Shown here: one piece after another, positions 11,736-24,890 of the stretch | How positions within the stretch are numbered: the first letter of the stretch is position 1 | Layout of the letters: each line of letters starts with the position of its first letter | NCBI GenBank assembly: GCA_007922225.1 | Contig: ML679966.1 | Location: 58,052,148 to 58,116,147 of the forward strand | Reading direction: 5' to 3' | Length of the DNA: 64,000 nucleotides | DNA from: Emydura subglobosa | Taxonomy: Eukaryota > Chordata > Testudines > Chelidae | Notes under the pieces: generated by a model | The model's input: the letters and a program-made list of their open reading frames with translations, nothing else | What the model was told of the DNA's origin: nothing | Database searches by the model: none | Position numbers and translations under genes: made by a program

Positions 11736-13740
11736 TTAGTTATTTGGTCATTTGTACCTTTGTGCTTTCCTTCAAGTCTCTCCTCTTTACTATTATCCCA
11801 CATCACCACAGTTAATAAAAGATTAAAACTTTGGTCACACATACTAATTTTTCCCCTACCAAAACATAGAAATTTCATTAGAAGATACTGAGGCTAAATT
11901 TAACATGACTATTAATTTTTTTGCTCTTGATTTCGGAGGAGGGGGCAGAAGCACCACCAGCTGCTACTATTGTTTACCTGCTAAATACCCACAATGACAT
12001 AAAGTTAACAAGAAAAGTTCCTGTGTTTATTAGCACAAAACCACTTATAGCATACCTAGCGTTCTCTTTAGTTAACAAAGGAACCAATGTTACTGTAGTG
12101 AGACCTATTGCCCTGTACATTTGTCTAACTTGTTCTTTGGTGAACACTAAAAATAACATAGAATTATGATGTATTAAATATCAGACTAAACAAGGCAATT
12201 AAGATCTAGTCCATCCCAATCGTGCTTTATCTTTTTAGACATATATGGTTAATTAGTCCAATACACTGGTACATTCCAACTCTCCCCTCTTTATTTCACA
12301 AAAGTAAACTTAGTTAAGGCCAGACTGAACCCAAAGTCTTATTTTCCATGCAACTCTTAACATTGAAGATCATATTTCCTTGTGGAATTTTTTAGCAACT
12401 ATTACCACCACAGTAGTAGCAATTTTTTAAATAATTGTCACCACAAGTTGGGTGCAGGAATGCACTGGGATTAATGAATAGTGACTGAATGGATGAATAA
12501 GGATAATGGGGTTGGTGAGCTGTCCTTACTTCCACTGCCATGTCATATCACATATGACAGGAAAAGCCACTGCAGCTCATTACGTGGCCTCACTGAAGTA
12601 GCTGTTTCCCTAGTGATGTAGCACTGTTGGTGGGCGGGCGAATCACTTTTCCAAACTACTGTGGGTTCAGTTCCTGCAGGGAACATGTGTAGTGTGCAGT
12701 TCTTTTAACAGTGCCCAACCAATATTAAATATACCACTTAAAATGTGGCTAAATATGTGCAAGGGAGAAAATAACAAATGACTAAGACTATACATTTTTT
12801 TCTTTTTTGAAATCAATTTCTAAATAAACTTTAACATAACATTTATTACAAATTTATTGGCTACAAAATACTATTAGTTGTTCTATAATTTTGAATATTT
12901 ACTGAATAAAAGTTAAACTCTGTATATACTTACGAAAGCCAGACATTTTGAGAACACTGAACAGACCAGTCATTCCAATATCATTTATAAAAACATTCTT
13001 GGATCAAACACATCATGCTATGAGAAAAATGATATAATTATGGCATGACGTGATGTATTCTAATTCTATACTTATTTTAAAATCTTTACTAAACACAAAA
13101 TCAATTAGAGAACAAACGAAGGGGAAAACCGAAGCTTGGGTGTGTTAATGATTGATGGCAGCAGAAACTGACTGAGTTTCTTAATTTTTTGTTTCTGTCT
13201 TTCAATGTTTGTTTTCCAAAGTTTCGTAAAAGTTAAGCGTTCAGGGAGTGATAGCTGGAGTACATCGAAACACATCTCCACCTTGAATTGTTTTTAACTT
13301 TGTGTTTGGGAATAAATATTTTAATAGTTTAGTTATCACTCTAAAAATCTTGCTAATTTCCTTAGATAGCACCGCAATGGTGAATTCAGTTGGACTATTT
13401 GAGTCCTTATAATTAAGTGTAACTATTTGTAGCATCAGGGTCCTTATGTCTTACCTGACAACATCTTCAGATTGAAAACCAGTAGATTACATATTTGCAA
13501 AACTGTACAAAAAATGAAATACTTTTGCATCACTGTAGAAATAAAAAAAAAAATGGTATGGAGCTAGGGAGGAAGGGAAGCAAAGTCCCCACTATTTCAT
13601 TCTCTTCTTTCATTCCCCAACAGCATCAGCTTTTTATCCCAAAATGTCCCCCCTCCAGATAAATCAATTTTATTTTTAAAATACCATCCCTAAATTTCAT
13701 TCTGAAACTCAAACGCTGTGTTTTTGTGATTGAAAATTGC
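11736..13740. other. Intron, nothing recognised
   Basis: No coding signal. A GC-richer patch at 12500-12720 contains GGTGGGCGGGCG and a box-B-like GGTTCAGTTCC, but no full SINE structure could be built around it. Confidence 0.4.
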
Positions 13741-13857
13741 TTGTCAAAATATTTTATTATTTATTTGGATTACAATAGCACTGAAAGGTTCCAAGATTGG
13801 AGCCCTGTTGTGCTAGGCACTCTACAAACACATAGTAAGAGAGAGACCCTTCCTTTC
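13741..13857 (-). repeat. Interspersed tail repeat, copy 1 (minus)
   Basis: TTATTATTTATTTGGATTAC, then TTGTGCTAGGCACTCTACAAACAC and ATAGTAAGAGAGAGACCCTT. Reverse complement of the same family at 26455-26571, whose sense strand reads TTGTAAACTTTTGGGGACAA and ends in AATAAATAAT. The origin is probably a SINE or LINE 3' tail. Confidence 0.7.
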
Positions 13858-16239
13858 TCCCCCCCCCCCCCTCCCACAGACTCCAGAAGCCCGGTTTCAA
13901 ACACTTTGCACTGTAAGACTATATCTGAACTCAATGAAAAAGAAAACATTACTTGGGATTCTTACTTGACAGTGCAAGTTGTCTCTTTCTTTCACCTTCT
14001 GCATGTGTCATCACCTATGCAGTATATCTGGCCTATATAAAAATTGAAGTTAAGTGGGTAGGAAAAAAGATGTTCTGCTATCTGACTCTTCCATTCTCAT
14101 TAAACCAAAAAAGTGACTTCCGAAACTCAGAGCCTAGACAACAGAAGATATTTTGAGAGAGAGAAGCAAAATAAAGTATTTAAAAAAGGAGCTGTCAGCT
14201 GTAATTTAGGCTAATGTGTCAAACTGTCAGTAAGCCTTTACTATGTACTAGGTTAATATTAGTAATTTAGCGCACAAGGCCAGATTCTGTGGGGGGCAAA
14301 CACTTTTAGATCTCAATAAAAGACCAAGACGAAAATGATATCATTATGATCAAAAACATCAGTTTAGAAACTTATTACCTGATAACTTCCAGTATACATT
14401 ATTACAAATATTAGTACATTTATATCAGAAAACATCACAATATGTTAACCCATCTATGTCTCAGAGGGCAACTTTTGGAAAAGATTGATAGTTTTGTTTA
14501 AGAAATCAGTTAATAATAATAATTTAAAACAAAAACAAGCTCCACCCCCACTACAAAGGAATTGTATCAAGCTAGCATTATGTCCCTGGAACACTCCACT
14601 TTATTTATCAGGTGTTAATCTTAATGTGAAGGGGTTAAGTAGGTCCTACTGACTCACTGAGCCAGGTGACTCATTTTCCTTTCTGGATATAAAGGGAGTA
14701 GGAGTGGCTCTCTGGGTCAGAGCATCTAGATTGTGTGTTATATAGTCCTGAGAGAGAATGCTAGGAGCAATTAAACCTGAAAAAAGGGGTGTCAGCTGAT
14801 TTGTTTGACCTTATTCACCTTTCTGTTTTGTTTCTCTCCTCCCCGCCACAAAATGCCAACCCCAGTGCCCCCAGGAAAGGGGGATATGTTTGAATCTTAT
14901 AAACTATGTAGAGTATATTTGTAGAGTAGTTTAGTAATGGCACCTGGTCCCAGAAATGTATTTATTAAATAATCTTGAATATAACATGGTGTTTATTATT
15001 TAAAGTATGGTAGTCAAACATTTCATAATACTGTAATTTTAATAATTATTTTCTGGGGCTGTCTTCATAATTTATATTTTTCATACTTGTCATTACTACA
15101 TTGACCACTAGTACCAAATCACAATCTATTATAAACAACTTCTAAAGTAAAATGTTGATGCCCTTGTTTTACCTTGTACTGATCAGTGTTGTACAGATTA
15201 TATATTCACTTTTATATCTGTCATTAGTTTCTTTCCTTTTTTGAAGAGCATGAACACTATCAATTCCTGAAGACAGGACCATTACAATTGTTGTAATGAT
15301 AGATCTGACAGACACCGCAGCCCCCTCACACAGACAAACTACATTAATATGTCAAAGTTAAATGGGAATTGACTAAAACATGACAAATGTTGCATTTCTC
15401 ATTATTAAAACAAGTGAATATACAGTAAGCAGTCTTCCATGAGTAACAAGGAATTGGCTGAATATAGTTGTTTACATTTACATCTAGGTTACACAAATGT
15501 ATTTGCTAATAATTTAAAATATGCATATATAAAAATGTTAAAATTCCATGGAACATATTCAAGACTTCCAGAAAATCTTCATAATCCAGAAGAAAGTAGC
15601 TATGATGGTCTATAAAGCATTCATATGATTGAATTGTATGTGTTTGTGTATGCTTGTTACCTTTTATAAAATAGTTATATTCCTGAATCTTGAGATTTGT
15701 ATTTTGATTTTTTAATATCATATCAGTCTCTGATCAGTTACAAAATCCCCTGGTTCATAATAATTATTTGGTAGGTGTTGATGAATCAGATAATTGCATT
15801 GGCCTGTAGCAGCTGTAGTAATTTGCATTACCTATAGAAAATCTATAAGGTAATTCCTTTGCTTAAGGCGTACAATTTGTAGAAGTTATTTTCCTGTGCA
15901 CGTTTTTTATTAGTGAAGGCAATTATTCCTTCCCAGTGCTGCTTCTTGGAGACATTCTTTGCAAACCAACTCATTTCATTCCAAAGTGGAATATATGGAA
16001 ATGAGCTAAGGATTATCGCTAATCTTCTTGTGCTGATTATGTTTCTGTATGACTTGTTTTTTAATGTAGTTACATTCTAAGTCTTCCTCAACAGTGGCAT
16101 TGGTAATTTTAAATACAAAAATATTGTAATATTAATGCCTTAACATTTCCATGTATGCAGTATCTTAATTTGTTTTCCAAGTATTCCAGAGATGTGCCAA
16201 GAGCCCCACAAAACAATTAAAGGCATATACTTTATTATG
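13858..16239. other. Intron, no gene; poly-C and possible LTR-like patch
   Basis: A C-run lies at 13860-13871. At 14600-14790 the sequence carries GGATATAAAGGG (TATA-like) and, 80-90 bp on, CAATTAAACC (poly-A-signal-like), suggesting a decayed LTR on the + strand, but no ends or target duplication were found. The rest is AT-rich without coding signal. Confidence 0.35.
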
Positions 16240-16385
16240 TATTCCTCTATCTGAATCATCCTCATCATCACTGTAGCAATAGAGGGCCCAGTCATAAATG
16301 GAGTCCCATTGTGCTCTGCTCTGAGCAAACAAAAGGCAAGAGCTGTTCCTTTTACCCAAATAGTTTACGATCTAATTTAAGTCAA
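16240..16385 (-). repeat. Interspersed tail repeat, copy 2 (minus)
   Basis: Decayed copy with ACTGTAGCAATAGAGGGCCC, CATTGTGCTCTGCTC and AGTTTACGATCTAA in the same order as copies at 13741 and 52300. Confidence 0.65.
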
Positions 16386-16929
16386 AACATAAGTGAGTAT
16401 GATGGTATAGGGTAATGGTGAGAAATTACATAAAGACCTGGCTATGAGTAGTGGTGGGTTTTTGGATTTTTTGTTTTAAGATAGAAATAAATGATAAATA
16501 TTAATGACACTAATAATCCCTACTGGCATCATTTTGCATTTTTTTCATCCTAAAGCTAATATACTTGTAAGCTTGTTTGTCCTTTCAAATGTAGTCGTTA
16601 AGAGCAATTTAAAAAATCAGAATAATTAGAAAACAATATATATCACATTATTTAAATAATCTCTGGTAATACTGTTGAGGTTCATAAAATAGTATACTGT
16701 ATTATATTTAAATTACTGTATTACAGTAATACTTAAGAGTAATACAAAACTTTTGTCCTATTGGGGTCAATGGAGTTGTGCTAGAGTAACTTTGTTCCCA
16801 TAGCTGAAAAGTGAAAATACTAAATCTGGGAGGAGACATTAGAAACAGGATTTGCTAGATGAGTGCCATGTATGAACCTAAGTGTCACTGCTTGTGTCTT
16901 TCTAAAATATCACTCCAAGATCATAGGGA
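16386..16929. other. AT-rich intron, nothing recognised
   Basis: No coding or clear repeat signal. A short stretch near 16755-16785 (GGGGTCAATGGAGTTGTG) faintly recalls the palindromic family. Confidence 0.35.
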
Positions 16930-17008
16930 GCCAGATCAAACTGGTGTAAATCAGCAAAGCTTTCAGCTCAATGGAACTACATTGATTTACACCAGCTGAA
17001 GATCTGGC
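16930..17008. repeat. Small palindromic interspersed element
   Basis: Arms GCCAGATC ... GGTGTAAATCA and TTGATTTACACC ... GATCTGGC are inverted repeats around a CTCAATGGA centre. It could fold into a hairpin. This pattern (GGTGTAAATC with a TCAATGGAG centre) is a widespread sauropsid repeat by established knowledge. Confidence 0.85.
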
Positions 17009-19057
17009 CCAGATTTTACATTAGGTGAAGACAACTTTCCCAAAGCTCTTTCCAGTACAAAACAGAACAAATAAAAATGTTACAACCCATAACCATGTCA
17101 TATGCTAGGAACTAGGAGATGAAGCAATCTCTTACCAATAATCTTGTGTGACATCTTTGACATCTTTTTTTAATTGAGTATAAATTCTCAGTTTTACAAT
17201 GTGAGAATTGAGATGCAAATCTCATCATATATATACTATGAGTTTGAAATTAAAGTTTTTAATTAGCACTGATGTTTAATTAACCAGCAGGAGCTATTTT
17301 GTTATAATAACATTATGAAAAACTCACAGGTTGGTTTGCATAGTTTTGGCAAACTTATGCCAGTAAATTTAGTTTATTTTACTTTGTTTTCTTGGGACTC
17401 ACAAGGTCTGACCTGCAAATCCCATTCTCCATTAAAGCCATTGTGGTATAGTGGATTATAGACTAGCTTGTCCCCTCCCCCTCTGTGTATTTGGAGTCTG
17501 AGGGAGGGGTTGTTTCTCCAGACATCCTTTGGAATAGTCTTACAGCACACAGGAACTAAGTTCAAAGTTAATGATATGGACAAGACTTTCTAAGAGAAGA
17601 AAACTTTTCTGTTGGAGGCAGGTTTTACATCAAGCAATTCATTAAAGGTCCTGTACCACCACACTGGACATCATGCAACTTCCCTGGGCTCCCTGACAAT
17701 GTGATTCCAGTATCAGGATTGTCCTGGAGCTCTGAGGGGTAGCATGAAGTGAGGGAGTTTTCTGCAAAGAAAAGTTATTTCCCAAACAAAATATGTAGTT
17801 AAAAAACATTATTTCATGGAGTCCAGCTGGCCGCCTTTTCCCTCCCCTCCCCAACTCTCCTTGGAAATACTTTCTGTAAAATAAAAATACTGAGCACAAG
17901 GGTTTGTACTGCAGTTATATCAATGCACAAAGCCCCCACTTTAAACCATCTCCGTACATGTATTCAAGTTATCCAATACAATTTAATTCTCAGTGAGTCC
18001 TTTGCATCTCTGACAGAACCCTGCTATGTCCCAACTTTAACCCCCTTCTGGTTTTGCTGAAAGTCTTGCAGCATTAGCATCATCCTTTTATCTGAAGATG
18101 ACTGTCTAGATAGGTCTGCCTTAAAAACCAATGGAGCTTAAAAGCTCCATGATCAATAAGAGGTCACTGTTAACTGACAGACGGCCGTTGCTCCCCTCCC
18201 AACATGGAACAAGCATATTGTCTTTGCAGTGTTTCCAGCTCCTGTCAGCCCAAGAAACAAGAGCCCTGGAGCTGGTAACTAAACATGACATTCCTGAATA
18301 ACTTACTAGAGAACATCACTGCAACATGTAACCAGGCTCTTATGATTCTGTCGTCAAAACAGTTTGCATATAATTTCCTTAATGTTGTTAAAATGCTAAG
18401 GAACAAATCAAAATAAAATAAAATCCTTTCATGAATTCTATAAAGTACTTAGGGATGCTCAGCCAATCAGATCTCATCAGATTGACTAAATATTTCCAAT
18501 CCCAACACAACTCATTTTGCATAGGCACTAGCCTGCTTCATGAATTCTTCATAAGTTTTCAGAATTAACATCTTTAAAATTTATTTTAACTATGGCTCTT
18601 TTCCGATTTAAGATTATAATGTGAAGAATAAAACATTAATAAAACAAATGTGTACTATTTTGTCATTACTATGGGAATTGGGTTGCTGAGGGAGTTTATT
18701 TATTATTTGATTTTTATATTATCGTTCTCTTGCCATCAGTCCTTAATCCAGGACTCCACTTTTAAACAATGCCTATGAAGGAAATGAGGTTCTGAAGCCA
18801 GTGTGGAGGTATAAGACTTCTGTATCAATTTTTTTTTTTTTTTTTTTTCTTCTGGTGTATCTTCCTAAATCTGTAGATTCTGGAAATGGAATCTTCTGCC
18901 CATTCTGTGGGAAGGGAATAAACTCCCTCTCCCAAGGAAACAATCATTAATCTTTAATAAACTACTTGAGGGTCATTTCATGAAGGATGTATAAATAGGA
19001 CAGTAATGAATGGGAATAAGGACGTGATTTTTTATCTCTGAATACACCATTGTGAGA
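17009..19057. other. Intron, nothing coding; hairpin and poly-T
   Basis: Contains a 9-bp inverted repeat with a 2-nt loop (ATGGAGCTT-AA-AAGCTCCAT, 18131-18150) and an approximately 20-nt poly-T run at 18830-18849. No exon seen. Confidence 0.45.
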
Positions 19058-19180
19058 TGAATACTGCATACAGCTCTGGTGTCCACATTTTGAAAAGGAT
19101 GTTAGAAAAAGGATGTTATAAGATGCCAAAAAGAGCCACAAAAATTATTTTGAGGGCTGGAGAAATACCTTTCAGTAAAA
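19058..19180 (+). mobile_element. CR1-clade LINE fragment (plus)
   Basis: Reads GAATACTGCATACAGCTCTGGTGTC, then AAAGAGCCACAAAAATTATTTT, matching the CR1 segment that encodes the end of reverse transcriptase (the same words, GAATACTGCATGCAG and GTGCAACAAAAATTATTAC, are at 22330-22420). Short and decayed. Confidence 0.7.
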
Positions 19181-19185
19181 AATTT

Positions 19186-19330
19186 AAGTTACGTCTTCAC
19201 TTCCATTAAATACCTGTGGCAGGCCTGTGTCAGGTGACTCGGGCTCTGGGGGCTTAATTATGTTTAATTATGATGTAGATGCTGGAGCCTAGGCTCTGGG
19301 ACCCTGTGTGTGTGGGAGGGAGGGGAAGGG
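19186..19330. mobile_element. TIR DNA-transposon fragment
   Basis: TTACGTCTTCACTTCC is a decayed version of the GGTATGTCTACACTTC end seen at 24658. The interior AGCCTAGGCTCTGGGACC parallels AGCCCAGGCTCTGGGACC of that copy. The right end is missing. Confidence 0.6.
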
Positions 19331-20649
19331 TATTAAAATCTGTGAATCGAAGACCTTTTCTTCCTTTCTCAGCTTTCCATTGTAGCTGAGCTCTATCTAG
19401 ACCATAGTGTTCATCTCTTATGTGGAATGATACATAATGCAGATAAAGCATTTTTTTTTGTTTGTTTTTTTAATTTGTATACTGTCTGAGATTACACAGA
19501 CTCTAATACAGGAGCCCCCACTCCTCTTTGGGATGATATTAGCCAGGCCACTCACACTGGTATGTTGGGAGCCCACAACAACTCCTCTTTGGGCTGAGTC
19601 TCCTTCTTGTGGACCACTGCTTTGTGTCTTCAGGAGGGCACCCTACCATCTTGATGGAGGGGTAGCAATGAACAACGCCTCCCCATTCTGCTGAGGTACT
19701 GTCTGGAGAGTCTGCAGAGCAGCGAGTTGGAGAATTAACAACCCATTATGATGAGTGGGACATCTCAGGCTTCCTGCAGATTCAGACAGATGTCATTGAA
19801 TTGGTTGCACTCAGTCATCACAACCATGAGATTTTTTTTCCTAAAAAGGAAAAGCAACAAAAATAGAAATGCAGACATTATCTTCAACTCCAGGAGTTGG
19901 GAACCTAAATACAGGCTTAATCTGCCCCTGAGATATATATTCCTATGGATGTTATGTATTTGGGAATTTTTATATATGGATGTGAATAACTATAAATATT
20001 TTTTGCACTGGGAAGATAGGCAGTCTTTAACTCAGATGGAAAACTGCACAAGGACTGACAACTTTTAGATACACCAGGATGTCTGTTTAGTGTATTGTGG
20101 TCCCAATACTAGGAAAGACTGACAGATTGTACTGAGCACATTCAACAGATTGTACTGTTGGAAAGCTAAAATTGACCTTAACTCTAAATGCATGCATCTT
20201 ATTAACTATGAAATCACGTAAGTTTATATTGAGGTTATTGGTAAATATAATGTATAGCAGTTGGTTAATATTACAGAAATTGTGGTCTCCTGCATATAGT
20301 TCATTCACTTACTTCAATGCTGATAGGTCTCATTTGAACATCTGCTTCTATTTAATATTTTGGCCCTAACCTAATCAGAAGATGAAAGATATTTCATCAG
20401 TTCCAGTTAATACAAGTATCTAATAGTGATTTGACTAAATCAAGATGTGAATAGATGTATTTCACCTTATCAGTCCTGTGTGTAATGCTCCCTATGGAAT
20501 CAGCTTGTGCAAAGTATCTTACAAACTTGAGCTGTTCTACTATTAGCCTTACATGTCAACAGAAAAGTGATTTTCAATTGAGTTGGGAACAGATTAAAAA
20601 AAGAATGTATTTTGGTTTTGGATGCCATATTACTGTGTTAGAAGGGCAG
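19331..20649. other. Intron, nothing recognised
   Basis: No coding signal or repeat family identified. Several short open frames are not supported by any domain or splice context. Confidence 0.35.
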
Positions 20650-22978
20650 AGTGCTCTGCTGGGCTGAACAAAAAGCTGGCAACCAAAGAAATACCAAAGA
20701 AGCCTACTACAATAGCATTTAACTTCAAGAAGGATTACTGCACAAAAATAAGGAACCTAGTTAAATAGAAATTAAAAGGAAGAGTCACAAGAGTGAAATG
20801 CCTGCAAGCTTCATGGAAACTTTTAAAAAACCATAATATAGGCTCAAATTAATGTATACCCCAAATAAAAAAATAGTAAGAGGATCCCCAAAAAATTACA
20901 CCATGGTTAAACAGAGAATAAGAGGCTATTAGAGGGGAAAAAAAAGGCACTCTTTAAAAATTGGAAGTCAAATCTTACTGAGGAAAATAGAAAGGAGCAT
21001 AAACTCTGATAAGTCCAGACTAAAAGTATAATTAGGCAGGCAAGAAAAGAATTTGAAGAGCAACTAGCAAAAGACACACAAACTAACAGCAATTTTTTTC
21101 AGTACATCAGAAATATGAAGACTGCCAAACAATCAGTGGGGGCACTGGATGAGCAAAGTGCTAAAGGAGAACTCAAGGAAAATAAACCCATTGCTGAGAA
21201 AATAAATGAATACTTTGCATCAGTCTTCACTGCAGAGGATGTCTGGGAGATTCCCACACCTGAGCCATTTTTTAGATGACAGATCTGAAGAACTGCCCCA
21301 GATTGAGGTGTTAACAGCAAAGGTTTTGGAACAAATTGATAATTTAAACAGTAATAAGTCACCAGGACCAGAAGGTATTCACCCAAGAGTTCTGAAGGAA
21401 ATTGCAGAATTAATAACTCTGGTATGTAACTTAGCACTTAAATCAGCTTCTGTACCAGCTTCTACATGACATGATTTTTTAAAAAAGGCTCCAGAGGTCA
21501 TCCTCACAATTATAGGCTGGTAAATCTAACTTCAGTACCAGGCAAATAGGTTGAAATTGTAGTGAAGAACAATATTATCAGACACATAGATGAACACGAT
21601 TCGTTGGGGGAAGAGTTAACATGGCCTTTGTAAAGGGAAATTATGCCTCACCAAACTATTAGAATTCTTTGATGGAGCTCAACAAACGTGTGGACAAGGA
21701 TGATCCAGCGGATATAGTATATTTGGATTTTCAGAAAGCCTTTAACAAGGTCCCTCACCAAAGGCTCTTAAGCAAAGTAAGCAGCCATGGGATAAGAGGC
21801 AAGGTCCTCTCGTGGATCAATAACTGGTTAAAAGATCAGAAAAAAAGGATAGGCATAAATGGTTAGTTTTCAGAATGGAGAGGTAAATACTAGTGTCCCC
21901 CAGGGATCTGTTCTGGGATGAGTGTTGTTCAACATATTCATAAATGATCTGGAAAAAGGGGTAAAGAGTGAGGTGGCAAAGTTTGCAGATGATACAAAGT
22001 TACTCAAGAAAGTTAAGTCAAAGCAAATTGCAAAGAGTTACAAAGGGATCTCACAAAACGGGATGATAAGCAAGAAAATGGCAGATGAAATACAACATTG
22101 TTAAATACAAAGTAATGCACATTGGAAAACATAATCCAACTATACACACAAAATGATGGGGTCTAAATTAGCTTTTACCACTCAAGAAAGAGATCTTGGA
22201 GTAGTCACAGATGGTTCTCTGAAAATGTCCACTGAATGTGCAGCAGCAGTCAAAAAAGCTAACAAAATTAGGAAAGGGATAGACAATAAGACACTAAATA
22301 CCACCATATAAATCAAGATATAGCATGGAATACTGCATGCAGTTGTGGTCATTCCATCTCAAAAACATACATTAGGATTGGAAAAGGTACAGAGAAGTGC
22401 AACAAAAATTATTACGGGTATGGAACAGCTTCCATATAAGGAGAGATCGTTAACTGTTCAGTTTGGAAAAGAGATGACTAAAGGGGGGGGGGGAATATGG
22501 TAGAGAGATACGGTATGGAGAAAGTGAATAAGGAAGGAAGTGTTTACCCCTTCACATAATACATGAACCAGAAGTCAGCCAATGAAATGAATAGGCAGCA
22601 GGTTTAAAACAAACAAAAGGAAGTACTTGTTCACACAGTGCACAGTCAACCTGTGGAACTCATTGCCGGGGTGCTTGTGAAGGCAAAACATATAACTTGG
22701 TTAAAGAAATAATTAGATAAGTTCAAGGAGGATAGGTCCATCAATAACCATTAACTAAGATGGTCAATTATGCAACACCATGCTTTGTATGTCCCTCAAA
22801 CTCTGATTGCCAGATGCTAGGACTGGATGACGGGGGATGCCTCATTCACTAATTGCTGTGTTCTGTTCATTCCATCTGAAGCACCTGGCATTGGCCACTA
22901 TTGGAAGACAGGATACTGGACTAAATGCATCACTGGTCTAATACAGTATGGCCATTCTTAAGTGGTTCTTATGTTCTT
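20650..22978 (+). mobile_element. Large 5'-truncated CR1-clade LINE (plus)
   Basis: A 2.3-kb non-LTR retrotransposon remnant. Order of motifs: the region before reverse transcriptase (SNKSPGPEGIHPRVLKEI, 21350-21410), the fingers/palm motif IVYLDFQKAFNKVPHQRLL (21716-21770), then LFNIFINDLEKG and the catalytic FADDTK at 21980-21997, in the standard RT order. Frames are broken by stops and small indels, so no protein is made. The 3' end reads CCACTATTGGAAGACAGGATACTGG and then TATGGCCATTCTTAAGTGG, ending in TTCTTATGTTCTT at about 22978, a CR1 terminus typical of turtles. Orientation is the same as FSTL5. The 5' limit is approximate. Confidence 0.93.
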
Positions 22979-22980
22979 TA

Positions 22981-23130
22981 AATCAAGGACTCCTGAGTTC
23001 AAACCCCAGCTCTGCCACTGCACATTGTGTAGTAGTGAGAAAGTTGCTTAAACATTTTGTGTCTGTCTGTGTTAAATGGGATGATAAGAATACAAATATT
23101 TCTCACGTGGGAATTGTGGTGATTAGTTGC
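22981..23130 (+). repeat. MIR-type tRNA SINE (plus)
   Basis: GACTCCTGAGTTCAAACCCC contains a good box B (GTTCAAACC), followed by AGCTCTGCCACTGCAC, GAGAAAGTTGCTTAAAC and TTAAATGGGATGATAAGAAT, the MIR order. It directly abuts the CR1 3' end. Confidence 0.8.
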
Positions 23131-24657
23131 TGTATTAGAATGTTTTGAATTTGGAAGGTGCTGTTCTGTTATCTTTACTTCACTCCTATTTTAACCCATT
23201 TTGCATCACTTCAGCTAGAATGGGGAAATAGCTACAACTGTCTAGCTTCACAATTGGTCAGTGCTTTTATTTATTTTTTTTCTTTCAGACAGCTGCCATG
23301 GGGCTGCTTAGTTTTTAGACCTGTGAGAATTGAGTTTAACTTTTAAGAAGTCCCATTGTTGGCACAATGCCTGGAAAACAACATCTACTCAAACAGGTCT
23401 CATGCTGAGACATTTCATTGAACGTGGGAATAATTTGTTTATACTAGAATCTAGAGCAAAGGAGGGCACATCTGTTGTCTTGGACTTGTTCATAAGCAAT
23501 ACTCTGAGCAGGTTATTTCCTATTTGTTCCACCGCCTATACTGTTTATTTTGGAAACCTATCATAATATTCTGGAACTTCAGACCTGACTCAGGACTGGG
23601 CTGGTACTGTATATATTCAGCAAATAATTACATGATTTTTCCTGTGACAACATCTTAGTGTTTTGTTATTTTTATATTTATTAATATATGCAGTTAGGCT
23701 GATAACAAATTTAGATAAATTTAACGTTGGAAAACTACTTCTAAATGATATCATTAGCAACCAAATTCTTCCATCAGATTTGTTGGTGTTGGCTTCGATA
23801 AGATGCATAAATAAAGTATTATCTTGCTGTACTTCTTAAATAGCAATTCTTGGAAATCATCAGTATTCCAAACAGTGTTTTAAGTTGCCTTTGTACCACC
23901 TTATTATGGTAAATGCAATCACAAAATATGTTTGTGGTTTGGAAATAAAGGGGTTTTTCTGCAGAATAATTTGGATTTTACTGTCCTGTCCAGTGACTTA
24001 AATGAAAAGATGAGTCCTTCTCAGCAAGAACAAATTCTGATATTACCTATATAGAAATTCATTTTGTCATTTAAAAATTTAGAAATCCGAGCTGATCAAA
24101 ATGATAGTGTTATTGTTATTAATTAGTGTACTGCTTTTTAACCTTGTTAGAGAAAGAACAGAAAGAATAAAGATACCTATATCTGAGAGGTTGTTACAGC
24201 ATTTTGAGGTAGATGGTTTTGATGCCAGTGATATAAAAGGCACTTCACTTGCTTTTCAGTTGTTTCATACCAGCTGGACTGTGCTATACTATAAACTCTT
24301 AATGGCACGGTGTGACTTGCCACAACCAAAAAGTAGAAGATTGACACATTTTCCAATTAACTGACAGGAATGCCATCTATCAGAAATTACTGGAAATCTT
24401 ACTACTTTCTTTTTGGAACCATAGCCTCTGGATGGATGGTCCAATTACATGATTTTATATCCTTTTTAGACAAGAAAGCTTTTGAAAAATGTTGTCCAGA
24501 ATAATTCATTGTAAAATCACCTTTCAGTTAATCTTCTAGCACAAATGTATGTTCTGCTGACCATCTTGGTCCCAGTTAGGATGGTACATTTGTATATTAA
24601 ATCTTGGGAAGAATGAGGGGCTTTCTTTATTTGGTAATGTGTTAGTAGCAGAAACTG
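23131..24657. other. AT-rich intron, nothing recognised
   Basis: No coding or defined repeat signal. Confidence 0.35.
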
Positions 24658-24890
24658 AGGGTATGTCTACACTTCAGTAAACCACTCGCGACAGGCAGTA
24701 TAGGTGTTTGGGATTGAGCTGAAGCCCAGGCTCTGGGACCATCCCCCTTGCAGGGTCTGAGAACTTGGGTTCCAACCTGAGCCCAAACATCTCTGCTGCA
24801 ATTTTATAGCTCTGCAGCCCAAGCCCTGAGAACCCGAGTCAGTTGTCCTGGGCCAGCCATGGGTGTTTTGCTGCAGTGTCGACAAACCCT
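24658..24890. mobile_element. Short non-autonomous TIR transposon
   Basis: 233 bp with inverted ends: AGGGTATGTCTACACTTCAG on the left and CTGCAGTGTCGACAAACCCT on the right. No coding capacity. Flanks (AGAAACTG and GAAATCTC) are only partly alike, so the target duplication is decayed. Probably hAT-type by end length and style; this is inference. Confidence 0.8.

Noticed and set aside
12500..12720. Small CpG-containing patch with GGTGGGCGGGCG
   Set aside because: Too short and isolated for a CpG island; no exon or promoter elements next to it.
14600..14790. Promoter with TATA box (GGATATAAAGGG)
   Set aside because: No transcript or CpG island follows; more likely a decayed LTR, and even that lacks defined ends.
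21206..22104. Reverse-transcriptase-like frames as a host gene
   Set aside because: They belong to a 5'-truncated CR1 element with broken frames and a CR1 3' end.
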